Below are positions 1-12,700 of a stretch of DNA of 64,000 nucleotides, one piece after another (within the stretch, counting starts at the first letter, position 1; each line of letters begins with the position of its first letter). The notes beneath the pieces are model-generated. The model was not told the origin of the DNA. It ran no database searches and saw only the letters and a program-made list of their open reading frames with translations. Source of the DNA: Scilla litardierei (taxonomy: Eukaryota > Streptophyta > Magnoliopsida > Asparagales > Asparagaceae); the NCBI GenBank assembly GCA_030789695.1, contig CM061141.1, positions 322,137,938 to 322,201,937 of the forward strand. The letters are read 5' to 3'. Both the position numbers and the translations under genes were made by a program.

Positions 1-435
1 CAGCCCTCCGGCATGGCCCAGGGAAGGGCCGTGCATGCCCTGGCAGTACGCCAGGGCACCGCCAGCTCCCGGCTGCCCTTGTCCGCCACCTTGGGACCTC
101 CCTCCCCTCTGCTGTTGCTTTGATGACTCCTCGTAGCGTACGATGCGGTGATCTTCTTCCTCATTCTCCCAAGAGACCACTTTCTTCCCTAGATTTGGTG
201 GAAAATTCAGATCTGACGAACTGGAAGCCCTAGGATCCCTTTCTTAGACCCCTTGTTGTTGTTGTTGCATCATTTTTGCTATCTTCTCGAACCCTTCGTT
301 CACCTCCTTTGATGTCGCCATTCCCTTGACGCGTTCATCGATCACCGTCATAAGTTCCTCACGGAGACCCTCAATCTTGCAGTCAATATTTTCCTCCAAA
401 AGCTCCCTCGCGGTCTTAGATCTTGTGTTTGCCAT
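1..435 (-). pseudogene. gag N-terminal fragment of the left-edge retrotransposon
   Basis: Read on the minus strand, an ATG at 435 opens a frame starting MANTRSKTARELL, rich in Glu and Lys and probably coiled coil, which ends in a glutamine run and a stop at 244. The reading continues in another frame to the window edge, with an acidic segment (SWENEEEDHR) and a Gln/Gly-rich stretch. The gag therefore appears broken by a frameshift near 244. Position directly after the primer-binding site is the main reason to call it gag. No zinc knuckle is visible in this piece. Confidence 0.55.
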
Positions 436-866
436 CGGATCTAACCGCTCTGATACCAAAATGATACGATCCGCCCAAATCAAGAGATTAATTTCAGATT
501 TATGGAAAGAAAAAGAAGAAATTTGATATTGGAAATGAACTCTTGCTTGTATTGAAGATAAATCGATCCTTTTCGGAGTGGATCTCTCCGTAACTTGTGT
601 TAATGGAATAAGTCTAATCCCCCAATTGGATTTACGAAGAACCCTAGCAATAATCTTCTTCAATTCAAACTATTCGATAAAGAAAAACTAGGGCCGACTC
701 GTAGGCTTAAATCCTCTCTTGATCAACATGATAATAAAAGACTCATATGCCATTGTAATTACTAAGCCCACTACTAAAGAAATAGTCCATGAGTAATAAG
801 TCACCCATTGGGTCAAGTAGGGTCCGAACCCAAGCATTGACCCGTGCCTCGTGCCGCACGCCGCAC

Positions 867-915
867 GCCGCCTCCGCCTCCGCCTCCGCCTCCGCCTCCG
901 CCTCCGCCTCCGCCT
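867..915. repeat. (GCCTCC)n hexanucleotide microsatellite
   Basis: About eight units of GCCTCC. On the minus strand it would encode poly-arginine, but this is a low-complexity tract inside the presumed LTR and not a gene. Confidence 0.9.
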
Positions 916-1021
916 CACGTAGACCTGGACCGTATCATAACCCCACAAAGATTCATGAACTTCAAGAATATAGAAAGAAAATTGTTTGTGAACTTTTCCA
1001 CTATAAAGGCTTAAGTTGACA

Positions 1022-2577
1022 ATTTCTTCCGAGGAAACACAGATAAAGGCTTAATTTTATAATTAAAATACTGAATTCCCAAAAATTAAAAACAACGATG
1101 AAGCATATAGACCAAACATTTGTTGCTCTTCTTTGTGCATCATGAATTCGCAAAACTAAAAAAAATGAAAATGTAACATAGGAAAGAAAAATATTTATAA
1201 TTGCTCTTCGTCACTAAGCAACACTGCAACCATACACCTAGTGGAACTGACTCACCAAACTGGCATTGCTGGTTCTGTAAGCCAATCCTTTAGAATTACT
1301 AAACCGAACCATTGACGGGGTAAACAGCTGAAACAAAAGCTATGGAATAACACTAAAAATATGTCAGAAGCACCCTGAAACTTAATCTGCAATCTTGTTT
1401 GTGAAATGTTAACCAATTTTGATGCTGAACACCGGATTAACACCGGACTATTTGGACTTAGTAGCAGAAAGTGGTGTGGGTTATGAATGGACAATCCTAT
1501 TACCTGAATTCACTCAATGTGCATGTCTTGCTTGAACTGATCAGACCTTTTAAATTAATAGCTTATGGACTTGTCACTTGTGTGCAATATAACAGCTACA
1601 GTGACATTTTTTTAATGCTTGCTACTTCCATGGGGCAATGATAGATCCGGCCCAGTGGGGGCATATTTTGGTTCCTATCAGGCACTAGCACAAGGTTTCC
1701 CAGGAACATGTAAACACTGCGCATAGCAAACATATTTGTGCATACCTCTGCATTTCTCAATAGGGATGTCGTCTTGCAGAAGTCTAGTAGATAGGGCTCT
1801 AGCATCATACATTTAGAGATTTAGATATGCTATAATTCAGGAAATTATGGTAGCATGTTATTCAGTTAAATAAATTGGTATCGGTTGGAAAAGAAGTGTT
1901 TATGAATAGTACATACCAGAACTTTTTATGCGTCATGATTTTGAGAACGCATGGGAAGAGATAAATTAGTTCCCGTAGAAATAGAATCTGATTATGCTTA
2001 GAAAGAGAATCTGCTTTGTGATGGGTCGGAAAACCTGCCTCATTGGCTACGAAACTTAAGCTCATGCGACATATGAAAAGCCATCCCCAATTGGACTGGA
2101 TATTTTGCTCTAGGGAATTGCACTATACTTTGCAGTATAATTTAAGGCATATGACCAAATGGAACCATGTTTTCGAACTGTGAAGATTTTAAAATATAAA
2201 ATGGGCATAAGAACACAAGCTCCACACAATTGGGAAGCATTACTTAATGACGCAAAATTGTGGCATGGTAAAGTTTAAGAACTTCTGTGATTACGCTTTC
2301 GGCTAATATTGATCGATGCACCGTACATATGTACAAATGATGTATATGGTTGGGTTCAATGAAATTTTTGGGACATGAAACACTTTTGGTTTGGTGAACA
2401 TGGTAGTATTTTTTTTCGAAGAAAGGAAATATTTGCATACTAAATAAGCTTCAAAGGCTAATTTGCCCATCGACATTAATCTGCTATGATGATATTATGT
2501 TACTGAAAGTGGATAAGTGGAGTGTTCCATGAATTTTGAACAATGGTTACCTTAATAATAAGTAATTGTCTGGCTAT
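1022..2577. other. Region without a recognised gene
   Basis: AT-rich sequence between two retrotransposons. On the minus strand some short open stretches end in plausible splice donors, for example near 1920 and 1745, and one lies between a possible acceptor and donor at 1255-1330. I recognise none of the predicted peptides. The missing first exon of the DXS-like gene could lie here or further left, but I found no transit-peptide-like exon on the plus strand. Confidence 0.4.
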
Positions 2578-2582
2578 AAAGC

Positions 2583-2916
2583 TGATAGGAATAAAGCAAA
2601 TCTGAACTTTTATTGAAGAAAAGAACTAGAAAAGAGATAAATTTGGCTACGATTAAAGGGGCAACCACCCTCCCAAGACGCCAAAAGCGAGGACGTCTGC
2701 ACTCTCCTAAGAATTCCCTCAAGAACAATTCAATAATGAAGCCTGAAAATAAAATGACGGCTAGCCCTAGCTAAGAATAAACCCCTTCTAATCAATTACA
2801 AGTTTGCCATTAAAATATAATTAAAGGCAGAGTGTCAAAAACGCCTCTAGGGTACGGCCTCCTCTTGCGCGCGCGGCTGGCTGCGGGTCCTCCGCGTATA
2901 CACGCGGGTCCCATCA
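2583..2916 (-). repeat. 3' LTR of the chromovirus
   Basis: Matches 8197-8528 along its length, with a few indels including a 3-bp difference in the CTCCTC run near the outer end. Bounded by the AAAGC duplication on its outer side. Confidence 0.93.
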
Positions 2917-2929
2917 CTACTCTCTCGCC

Positions 2930-5900
2930 AAAGAGCCACATTGTCCTCAAGGTGGAAGTCTGGAAATTGTTGCGCAATTATGTCCATGGACTCCCACGTG
3001 CTCTCGTGCACTGGCAAGCCCTTCCACTACAGCAGAACCTCGCGCTCTCCAGTGCTCCCTCAACGGACACCCTTCAGCTCCTCAGGCTCTAACATCACCT
3101 CCATATCCTTTGTCAGTGTCTCCAAAAGGGTGGGCGAAGGGGTGTGGTCTCTGATAACCTGGCGAAGCTGCGACACATGGAATACCGGGTGAATAACCGA
3201 CCTAAGGGTAGTCTCAACCTGTAAGCCACTGGTCCCACCCTGGCCTCGACCTCGAAAGGTCCAAAATATCACGGTGTTGACTTCTCATTCCTCCTGTGTG
3301 TCAAGGATCTCTGCCTGTAGGGTCTCAGCTTCAGGTACACCATATCTTTCACTGCGAACTGCATATCTCTGCGGTGAAGGTCTACCCTATTCTTTATAAT
3401 TTGTTGAGCTCTAGTCAGATGAAGCTTCAGCTCCTCAAAAATCTGATCCCTCTCTGCCAAATACTGCTCCACAGCGGATACTGGTGTCGTCTCTTGCCCA
3501 TAGTACAGTAAATGTGGAGGATCACAGCCATATAGAATCTTGAAAGGTGTCGTCTGGGCTGCCGTGTGATAAGATGTATTGTACCAGTACTCTGCCCATG
3601 CCAGACAGCAGGCGCATTCCTTAGGATTCTCTGAAATAAAGCACCGTAGATATGTTTCAACACTCCTGTTGACGACCTCAGTCTGGCCATTCCGTCTCAA
3701 TACCGTACCCTGAAGCCGAAAAAGCTCTTGCCAGAATCTACTGAGGAACACCTTGTCCCTATCTGAAACAATAGACTTTGGGGGCCCCATGTAAGCGAAT
3801 GACATCTCTTACAAATACCTCCGCCACCGACAATGCGTTGTATGGATGCCGAAGTGATACAAAGTGCACAGACTTGCTAAGGCGGTCTACCACAACAAAT
3901 ATAACAGTATACCCTCCCAACTTTGGCAATCCATCAATGAAATCCATGGAGAGGTCATCCCACACACGATCGGGCAAGGACATCGGCTGTAGTAATCACC
4001 CTGAAGCCATTGCTTGGTACTTGTGACACTGATACGTCACACTCTGCAACTATCATCGCTTCATCCTTCTTCATTTCCTTCTAGTAAACCTCCCTCGCCA
4101 GCCTCTGGTAAGTCTTAAGGAACCTGGAATGTCCTTCTAATGCGCTGATATGGAACTCCTGGAGTATGGTCGGTATATATGTGGAAGTCCTCGATAGAAC
4201 CAATCGACCACAATGTAGCAGTCGTCCATCCTGGACAGTATACTCTGGGTACTCTGTAGACCCTGCAATAGTGCCACCCGTATGCATGTCAAGTCCTGGT
4301 TCTGATCAACCGCCTGCTGCAGTGGCTCCCAGTTCTGTAGTACTGAAAGTTTGAAACTGCCAGTGTCGTTAACTCTATCTCCTCATCTCGTCGTGAAAGG
4401 GCGTCAACCGCCTTGTTCTCTAGTCCGGGGCGATACTCAATCTCAAACATATATCCCATCAGCTTCCGCAGCCACTTCTGAAGCTCCTCTGCTACCATGT
4501 ATTGCTCTAATAGGTATTTGAGACTCCTCTGATCCGTGTGCACCAGAAAACTCCTCCCCAACAAATACTGTCTCCACTTCTGGGTAGATAAGACGATGGC
4601 CATCAACTCCCTCTCGTAGACAGACCGCAGCCTAGCTCTAGCGGTTAACACCTGACTGAAATACGCTATGGGCCGCTGATCCTGCATCATTACTGCTCCC
4701 AATCCGTGTCCTGAAGTGTCCGCCTCTACCACGAAGGGTCTGGAAAAGTCTGGCAACGCCAAAACTGGCACGGTGGTCATGGCCTTCTTCAAGGCTTCAA
4801 AAGCTGTCGTCGACTCCTCACCCCAAATGAACTGGTCCTTAAGTAGCTCGGTCAGTGGTCGGGTGATCGTTACATATCCCTGTACAATCTGCGGTAGTAT
4901 CCTGTCAAGCCCAGGAATCCCCTCAGTCCCCTAAGAGTGGTGGGGCGCGGCCAGTCTAGCATTGTCGCGATCTTCGATCTGTCCGCTGCCACCCCGTCTG
5001 TCGATACCACATGCCCCAGGTACTCCACATGCGGCTGTCCAAATAAGCACTTCGTTCTGTTTGCGAACAGTCGATGGTACTGCAGCTCCTAAAACACGAC
5101 CTGCAGGTGGTCCAAGTGCTCCTCTAAGGTACGACTGTACACCAATATATCATCGAAGAAAACCAGTACAGATCGTCGTAGATAAGGGCGGAATACCTTG
5201 TTCATTAAGGCCTGGAAGGTAGCTGGTGCGTTAGTCAAGCCGAAAGGCATGACTTAAAACTCGTAGTGGCCCTCATGTATCCTGAACGCCGTCTTGGGCG
5301 CATCCTCCCATCGCATCATGATCTAGTGGTAGCCCGACTTGAGATTATCTTGGTGAATATGGCTGTCATATGCAACTCATCCGGGAGCTCATCAATAACT
5401 GGTATGGAAAGCTTATCTGGCACTGTCTCCTTATTCAAGGCCATGTAGTCCACACAGAAGCGCCAGCTCTTATCCTTCTTCACTAACAGCACTAGACTGG
5501 AAAAGGGACTCACACTAGGTTGTATCACTCCCGCATGCGCCATCTCTGCCACTATCCTCTTGATCTCGTCTTTCTGTGCCTGTGGGTAACGGTAGGGCCT
5601 CACACTGATGGGGGACACGTCCTCTCGTAGTACTATGGCGTGCTCGTGATCCCTCGGCGGTGGAAGACCCCGATGCTCCTGAAAGACCTACTCGAATTGC
5701 TCCATCAGCTGCTGCACCTCTCATGGGATGGGCTGCTCATCACTGGCCTCAGCGCCTCCCTCTCCCGTCAATGAGTATAATTCCACTAAGTCTCCTACAC
5801 TCTCAGTCTGAATGGTCCTCAACATGGTCTTCAGCGAGACCAATACTCTGCATAGACTGGGGTCTCCTGTAATGTGACTGCTCTCCCATCCTCCCGAAAC

Positions 5901-6191
5901 TCCATCCTGAGCAGTTTCTAGTTCACCATCATCTCCCCCAACGTCTGCAGCCACGTCATGTCCAGGATGTCGTTGGTGCTTCCCAAGTCTAGAGGCAAGA
6001 AGTCCACTATCACATGTACCTCTTGTAACCGTCAACACCAGTCCTCTGCAAACCCCCCGGCTGCTCTCCTTCTTCCCAGTCCCCATCACAACACTGAAGC
6101 TGTCGCAGTCTGTCAGCTGGAGCTCCTGCTGGGCCACCACTCTCCTGGAAATGAAATTGTGGGTCGCCCCACAGTCAATGAGTATTGTCAC
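2930..6191 (-). pseudogene. Chromovirus pol remnant (PR-RT-RH-INT-chromodomain)
   Basis: Reading leftward on the minus strand. Aspartic protease at 5721-6191 has IDCGATHNFIS, with Cys in place of the usual Ser after the catalytic Asp. Reverse transcriptase at 5316-5618 shows [12 protein letters not shown]; its catalytic YxDD region, further along at about 5130-5160, is in a shifted frame. RNase H at 4289-4792 has FVVEADTSGHGLGAV and ends HTDQRSLKYLLEQ...DALSRR. Integrase core pieces lie at 3759-3983 and 3269-3805 (GPPKSIVSDRDKVF, then NGQTEVVNRSVETYLRCF). A chromodomain trace (ExTWESMD) and the terminal FHLEDNVALW lie near 2940-3050. Domain order gives the superfamily. Stops and frameshifts leave it non-functional. 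Confidence 0.92.
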
Positions 6192-8170
6192 CTCCTGATT
6201 GCCGATTTGACCCCCTCAACTTCATGGTATGGTTTGGTGTGAACCCTATTACGGAGTTAAGGAAAACCTCCACCACATCAAGCTGATGGCCCTCAGACTC
6301 CTCCACCTCCGCAGTCTCGTCCTCAACATTGGCCTTGTCATCCTTATCTTCGAGTAGTAGTACCTGAAGCTTACGTCCCACACATTTGTGACCTGGTGTA
6401 AACCGCTCGTCGCATCTAAAACATAGACCCTTCTGCTGTTTCTCCGTCATCTCTGCGTCAGTCATCCGCCTAAACTGCCTCCGGTCTGCGGTGCACTACT
6501 GTTCTCTCCACTCTTCTCCTTGGTGACTGGATCCGCTCCTGTAGTAGCTTTCTGCTGCCCTTCTGTCGCTGTCTGGCTACGAGAAACCGGGCCACTCCAT
6601 CCACCCCTAGCCTTCCTCTCCTCCAACTGACAGTCCTCCGCCATTTGAGCGTACTCCATGGCCTCTATCAACCCCTGGGGCTTCTGCATGCGTACCGCTG
6701 CTCGAATAGTAGCCCCCAGCTCCTTCATGAAAGTGCTTTCCATAGTCTCATCAATCATCCCGTGCACCTGTCCTGTTAGGACCTCAAACCTCTCCAGGTA
6801 ATCTCGCATTGTGCCCTCCTGCCTGAGGGATAGCAACTGCTCCCTCACATTCCCTTGGTGGAGATATCTGAACCTCTCCACCATCTGGTCCCTGATCTCA
6901 TCCCATGAACGAAAAGGACGCTTCACATCCTTCCACTGAAATCAGGCGAGGGCATTCCCATCCAAACAAATTCTTGCTGCATCTAGCTTCTGCTCCTCAG
7001 TCATGCGAGAGACTCTAAAAAAATCTCTCGGCTCTGTTGACCCACTAATGTGACTGGCATCTTCAGCTTCCGCAATCGGTCCATATTGTATGTGCCCTGA
7101 TCTCCTCGTCCCTCGTCATACCTAGGCTGATGGTAGTGCTGCCACCTCTCGTGGTATGTCTCATATTCTCCCTGCGGTCCTCTCCAACGATCTCCATGAC
7201 CCCCATGGGGCCCCCCTACTCGTCCACCGTGGCCTTCAGTCTGGCCACCATAACCCTCCTAATAATCTCTGTACACTCCTCCGCTGTCCCCGGGGCGTCC
7301 CTCATAGGTGTGGAGTGGAGGACGCCCTCTAACATCGCCATAACGAGGGTCGGAAGGGTCTCGAAACCCTTCTCCATCATCATAATAGTCATGCCCATCT
7401 CTCGGGTCAAACCCGTCGTCGCATCCACGTGTCGGACCCTCTGAATAAGGCGGAAACTCTCCAAAACGCTGCCGATCCTCCTGCTCTGCATCCCACCCCC
7501 GCGGTGGGCTCCTCGCTGATCGGCGGAACCCAGCAGCCCAGAGGAGGGGCTGCAGGAGCCGGCCGAGGCTGTTCAAGGCCCCAGCAGCCTTGCCGCTGGT
7601 CAGCGGAGCCCGCTGGGCCGTAGGGGCCTTCGCCGGCCCTGGACGAACCTGGGGGTGCGCCGCCCCCCGGCCTGACTTCCTAGGGACCGCAGGGGTCTGG
7701 GAAGTGACTCGCGGCCCCCAGGTCCTTGTCGCGAGTCTTGGGGGAGTCGGTTAGGGCCGCCGCCGGCCCGCCCCCCTTTTGCTTCCTCCTCTTGTCGGCG
7801 TATTGCTTCTCGATAATCCTCCTTCCGTCGCCCTCCATCTTCCTCGTCGTAATCCTCCTCGTGAACTGCTTCCGCATCACTTTGCTTCATTTTTTCCTTT
7901 CCCTTGTCCAAAGGTGACACCTTTGTCGCTGATTTAGGGTTTCCATCACCTTTTCCATCTTTTCCCGCTTTGTCCGTCAACTGAAAAAGCAATTGCGCAA
8001 ATTGTTCATCTTGTTTATCTTGCTTCGCTGTCAATCTGTTAATGGAAGCCGTCAACCTCGCCATGGATTCCTCGTTCCCCGTCAACGATTTATTTATCCC
8101 TTCGATCTCACCATTGAACTTCTCCTCCAATGCCTCGAAATTGTCCTTTTACCTCGTCGACGCCGCCATG
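6175..8170 (-). pseudogene. Chromovirus gag remnant
   Basis: Nucleocapsid-type structural protein of the element at 2583-8528. The likely ATG near 8170 is followed after a few codons by a stop. A coiled-coil-like, Lys/Asp-rich N terminus is readable at 7600-8130. The retrotransposon gag core follows at 6462-6926, with the segment EQLLSLRQEGTMRDYLERFE. A CCHC-like knuckle, CFRCDERFTPGHKC, lies at 6175-6465 (CX2CX6HX2C spacing, slightly off the retroviral norm and usual in plant chromoviruses). At least four frame breaks separate these pieces, so no intact gag can be made. Confidence 0.88.
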
Positions 8171-8196
8171 GATCGTTACGCGCTCTGATACCAAAT

Positions 8197-8528
8197 TGAT
8201 ATGAATAAAACAACTTTTATTGAAGAAAAGAACTAGAAAAGAGATAAATTTGGCTACAATTAAAAGGGCAACCACCCTCCCAAGACGCCAAAAGCGAGGA
8301 CGTCCGTACTCTCCTAATAATTTCCTCAAGAACAATTCAATAATCAAGCCTGAAAATAAAATGACGACTAGCCCTAGCTTAAGAATAAACCCACCTCTAA
8401 CCAATTACAAGTTTGCCATTAAAATATAATTAAAGGTAGAGTGTCGAAAACGTCCCTAGGGTACGGCCTCCTCTTGCGAGCACGGTTGGCCGCGGGTCCT
8501 CCTCCGCGTATACACGCGGGTCCCATCA
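8197..8528 (-). repeat. 5' LTR of the chromovirus
   Basis: Lies directly beside the primer-binding site at 8182-8193. It is bounded by the AAAGC duplication at 8529-8533. Confidence 0.93.
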
Positions 8529-8993
8529 AAAGCATAGGTTATGCAGTTGAAATCATGCAGCAACTGCATGATAGTTGTTAAAAGAACTGAGAGGACCCTG
8601 AACATAGCTAAATGGTAGTCTGGTAGAAAAGGATTCATGTAGCCAACTCCAATAATTGGGATACGTGTTTTGGGGTTATTTTTGTTGAAGTCATACAACA
8701 AAGAATAAACTTCAATGGTTATTGTAAACTTGATGAGTTAAAAAACAAAATGAATAGAATCAAGAATTTTTATTGTCCATTTGTGATTGATATCGGCTGG
8801 TAGCATGTTAATAATGGTTTTAACTGCTGATTATAACACTCATGCCAGGTTTGATTAATGGCTTTAATGGGTTTTTCCTATATCACAACCATACAACTAT
8901 TCTTGGGACTGTCAAGGAATCTTTACTTTTCAGTTATATAATTCGTTATTAGTTCTACAATTTCATTAGACAAGCTTTATTGTTTGAATGCAG

Positions 8994-9721
8994 GGCGTGT
9001 GCTGGAGGATAACTGCTCTACCAGATGATAGTGATTTCTTCTGGGAAAAATCTCCCACGCCCATTCTAGACATGGTTGATACACCAATTAATTTGAAGAA
9101 TATGTCTACTAAGGTCTTTTCAGTACATGTCAATATCCAGTTGATTTTTTAAAGAAATCCTGTTAAAAGTCCGGTTTTATCTTGTTTTATTCATCTTTTG
9201 GCTCAGTAATGTGACAACTGATTTTATAACATGCAGGAACTTAAACAGTTAGCTGATGAAATTCGTTCTGAGATAATTTTTTTACTGCCAAAGATAGATG
9301 TTCCTTTCAAAGCCAGTCTTGCAGTAGTGGAACTAACTGTTGCTATACACCGTGTTTTTCATGCTCCAGCAGACAAGATACTGTGGGATGTTGGTGAACA
9401 AGTGTGTACATTAGCAGCATATCAGTTTGTTACATATTATCTGACTGGTTTCTTGCTACATGGAGTAAAATATCCCTGTGCTTTTGATTGCGCAGACATA
9501 TGCACATAAGATCCTTACAGGAAGACGATCTCTTATGCATACTCTTAAGCAGAAAAACGGTGTCTCTGGTTTCACATCCCCCTTTGAGAGCGAGTATGAT
9601 GCATTCGCATCTGGGCATGGCTGTAATAGTGTTTCAGCTGGTCTTGGTATCCTTCCAGATCTTCCTTTGATGTCTTTGTGTTGGACGTTAGACACTATTT
9701 TTGTAAATGTGCTGGATTCAA

Positions 9722-9754
<33 letters not shown>

Positions 9755-12700
9755 GTCACGAAATGCTCAACTTCCCTACTAGAGGGGAGGGCATTCGTAT
9801 CCGTAATATTTGTTGGAAAAAAACCTAGAATTTTTAACTTCTTGCACAAGTTGCATGCCTTACCAACTCTCCTTAAATTCTTACATTCGAAAGCACTGTG
9901 TTTTAACAAAGGTATGTGAATTTGCATATTGTTAAAATTTAAGCTTAAAAACAAAGATTGGGCCAACGTCTTTTTTTAAAAAAGGGCAAAAAATACATGA
10001 AATGAAAAGAAAAGAAAAAGGAATGGGGGGAAATGATGTGTTTCCAGTCATATCTCTGAAATTTTTTAACTGTGGAGTGCTAACATGCATCACTTTGTAC
10101 TCCTTTCCAGTACCACCTTAGCTGGTGATTTGTTAACCTGTGATAAGTGATAACCTTTCCCTTCTTGATGGTTGCTTTCCTTTTGTTGCACTTTACCGTC
10201 GGTGCCGAGTGGAAGGGCCGTCGCTCAACGGATAAAAGTGACTCTAGGGATAACAGGCTGATGTTCCCCAAGAGTTCACATCGACAGGAAGGTTTGGCGA
10301 CTGGATGTCGGCTCTTCGCCACCTGGGGCTGTAGCATGTTCCAATGGTTGGGCTGTTCGCCCATTAAAGCGGTACATGAGCTGTGTTCAGAACGTCGTGA
10401 GACAGTTCAGTCCATATCCGGTGCGGGTGCTAAAGCATTGAGGGGGCATTTTCCTAGTACGAGAGGACTGGGAAGGACCATTCATTTTAATATAGAAATG
10501 AGGCCTAATACCCTCGTTCTTAGTAGCGAAAAAAAGATGGTCCAGTAAGGGCACTAATTTTCTGTATGCATATAAGCGTTAGCTGATATCAACTAGTTTA
10601 TAATCCAAGGGGACTTCTTTGACTTCGTGACGACTTGCAGCCTGCAGTTCTTCTGAAACTGCAAAAGTAATTGTTCTAGATAACAAACAACATGCTCTAT
10701 TCCAATTTGAATCCACTTTAATTCCAGTTTCTACTCCTTAATTAGTGGGGGTTTTAAAATGAAACATTGAGTGAGCCTTACTCCCTGTGTTCCATTAATA
10801 AGATTTTAATTAAATTCATCAGTCTACTCATTAGTTAGGGTTATATTCTCCTTTCTTATGGTTGGTCTAGTCATTCCATGTATGTTTCAAGATGGATTTT
10901 TTTTCGTTTTTTTTGTCTCCAGGCATGGCAGTTGCACGAGATATCAAAGGAAAGAAGGACCGTGTTGTGAGTGTTATAAGTAATTGGACAACAATGGCTG
11001 GTCAGGTTTATGAGGCTATGAGCAATGCTGGATATCTTGACTCTAACATGGTGGTGATATTAAATGACAGTCGGCACTCCTTGCACCCAAAGCTAGACGA
11101 GGGACAAAAAATGACAATCAATGCCCTTTCGAGTACTTTAAGCAAACTTCAATCGAGTAAATCATTTCGGAAGCTTAGAGAAGCTGCAAAGGTATTAATG
11201 CTATGTTTTCCATTTGTACTGAAATGTAATACCACTTTTGTACTTGTGCATGTGACATCAAAGGGCATATGATTAGACCCACTAGGGATTTGGGGATAAA
11301 AATCAGTTTTTTATTGATAAATTGGGCATACAAATGATAGTTGACCTCAATTCGAGAGGACTGCTCTTCTAGCTTTAAGTTCAAGATGAAGGCTTAACTA
11401 TCTCAATAATATACGGTTCCTATTCTTCATTCTTCTCTCAAATTCCGCTTATCCTCCCAAGAACTTTCCCTCTTATTTATAATAAACCCACAACGAGCCA
11501 TTGCCTCGGAATTATGAATCTATCCATGGCCAAGGGCTTTTAGCCACCATCCTGTATTTACAATTTTGTGCGACTGCAGCCACCATCCTGTAATTACGAT
11601 TCTGCACCACTGCAGCCACTGTCCTGTATTTACGATTTTGCCAATGCAGCCTAGATATCACGAAACTACCATTTGCCTAAATTTAAAGGACTACTACTGG
11701 CCTGTAATTATAGAATTGCCACTGTCTTGTAATTACATATCTCCTACTAGCCTCTAGGATTTATCATCGTCGTTTCTTGATTCCCTTTTTCCTCATCTGC
11801 TTGCATACGATCGTATCATTACTTCCCTCTCAATAAGCCACCTTGTCATCAAGGTGGAATTTCGTAAAACGCGTTCATCAGAAATCTCCATGACGTGTTG
11901 TCGATTGCCTAGGCCCCGTCGTCCTCCATTATGTCTGGCAGGCCCCCCTTCTGTCGAATCCCCATCGGACCCTAGCAGCCTTGTCGACGCCTTATGCTGC
12001 TCCTTCGCCTCCATCGAAAACCTGTCATCCTATTTCGGTCTCGTCGTTACCTCCCCACGCATCGTTGTGCACAGATCTGGCTGGATCTGACCAAATCCGG
12101 TCAGATCCTTGGCCGGAGCAATATCGTCATCTCAGATCCACCGTTTGGTTGGAGATCTTCCTCAAAGTTGACAATTTTTCAACTTTTCTTGTTCAAAGGT
12201 GTCGATTTAGGCCCAAATTAGTGACGTTGGTTTCGTTGTTGATCAAATCTGATGCCATGCCGTCCTTCGGATAGGTCTTCTCCTCGAAAGAGATGATTTT
12301 TACATGCCATTGTTCAATGGCATCACTTTTTGCCCTAGATCTGAATTGTTGTCTTCTTCTTCGTTCGGATCCGGCTTTGTCGTCCCTTTCTCATTCAGAG
12401 ATTGGTTCAACTTCTTGATCTGCTTTATCATGAATTTAATCGACGAAAAAACTCTCCTGCATTGCTCGGTTTCGATCCTCCATTCTTTGGTAAAATTCCT
12501 ACTCCTTTTGTAAATCTCATTGAGGATATCCACATTTTTCGTCGTCATTAGGATCAAACGCTCTTATACCAATTTGATACCCCGTTAAGGATTTGTGTAT
12601 AAAAATCGGAGATTTATTGATAAATTGGAGATAAAAAGAATAGCTGGTCTCAATTCGAGAGGAAGACCACTCTCTTAGCCTTAAATTCGAGAGGAATGCT

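Larger units (their letters stand above)
1..1021 (-). mobile_element. 5' end of an LTR retrotransposon running off the left edge
   Basis: A primer-binding site matching the initiator Met-tRNA end (TGGTATCAGAGC, read on the minus strand) lies at 447-458. A gag-like start follows it at 435. The LTR would begin at TGATACG (462 on the plus strand) and may end near 1021 at TTGACA. That outer limit is uncertain, because the second LTR is outside the window and no target duplication can be checked. The supposed LTR contains a GCCTCC hexanucleotide tract. Superfamily cannot be fixed from this piece. Confidence 0.65.
2583..8528 (-). mobile_element. Complete degenerate Ty3/gypsy chromovirus
   Basis: A 5.95-kb element with two similar LTRs: 5' LTR 8197-8528 and 3' LTR 2583-2916 in minus orientation. 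Both begin TGAT and end CCCATCA. The 5-bp duplication AAAGC flanks it at 2578-2582 and 8529-8533. A Met-tRNA primer-binding site lies at 8182-8193 and a purine-rich tract at about 2917-2930. The order gag, protease, reverse transcriptase, RNase H, integrase, chromodomain is readable on the minus strand, so it is Ty3/gypsy, chromovirus branch. By eye the LTRs differ at roughly 20 of 330 aligned positions plus small indels, so it is not recent. Every domain is broken by stops or frameshifts. Confidence 0.95.

Noticed and set aside
688..948. Minus-strand frame with a long poly-arginine run
   Set aside because: It is the translation of the GCCTCC microsatellite inside an LTR, not a protein.
9478..9828. 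Long frame reading into HTHTHTHT
   Set aside because: It extends true DXS exon 3 past its splice donor at 9647 into an AC microsatellite.
10147..10548. 133-codon open frame on the plus strand
   Set aside because: It runs through the plastid 23S rRNA fragment, so its open state reflects rRNA sequence and not a gene.
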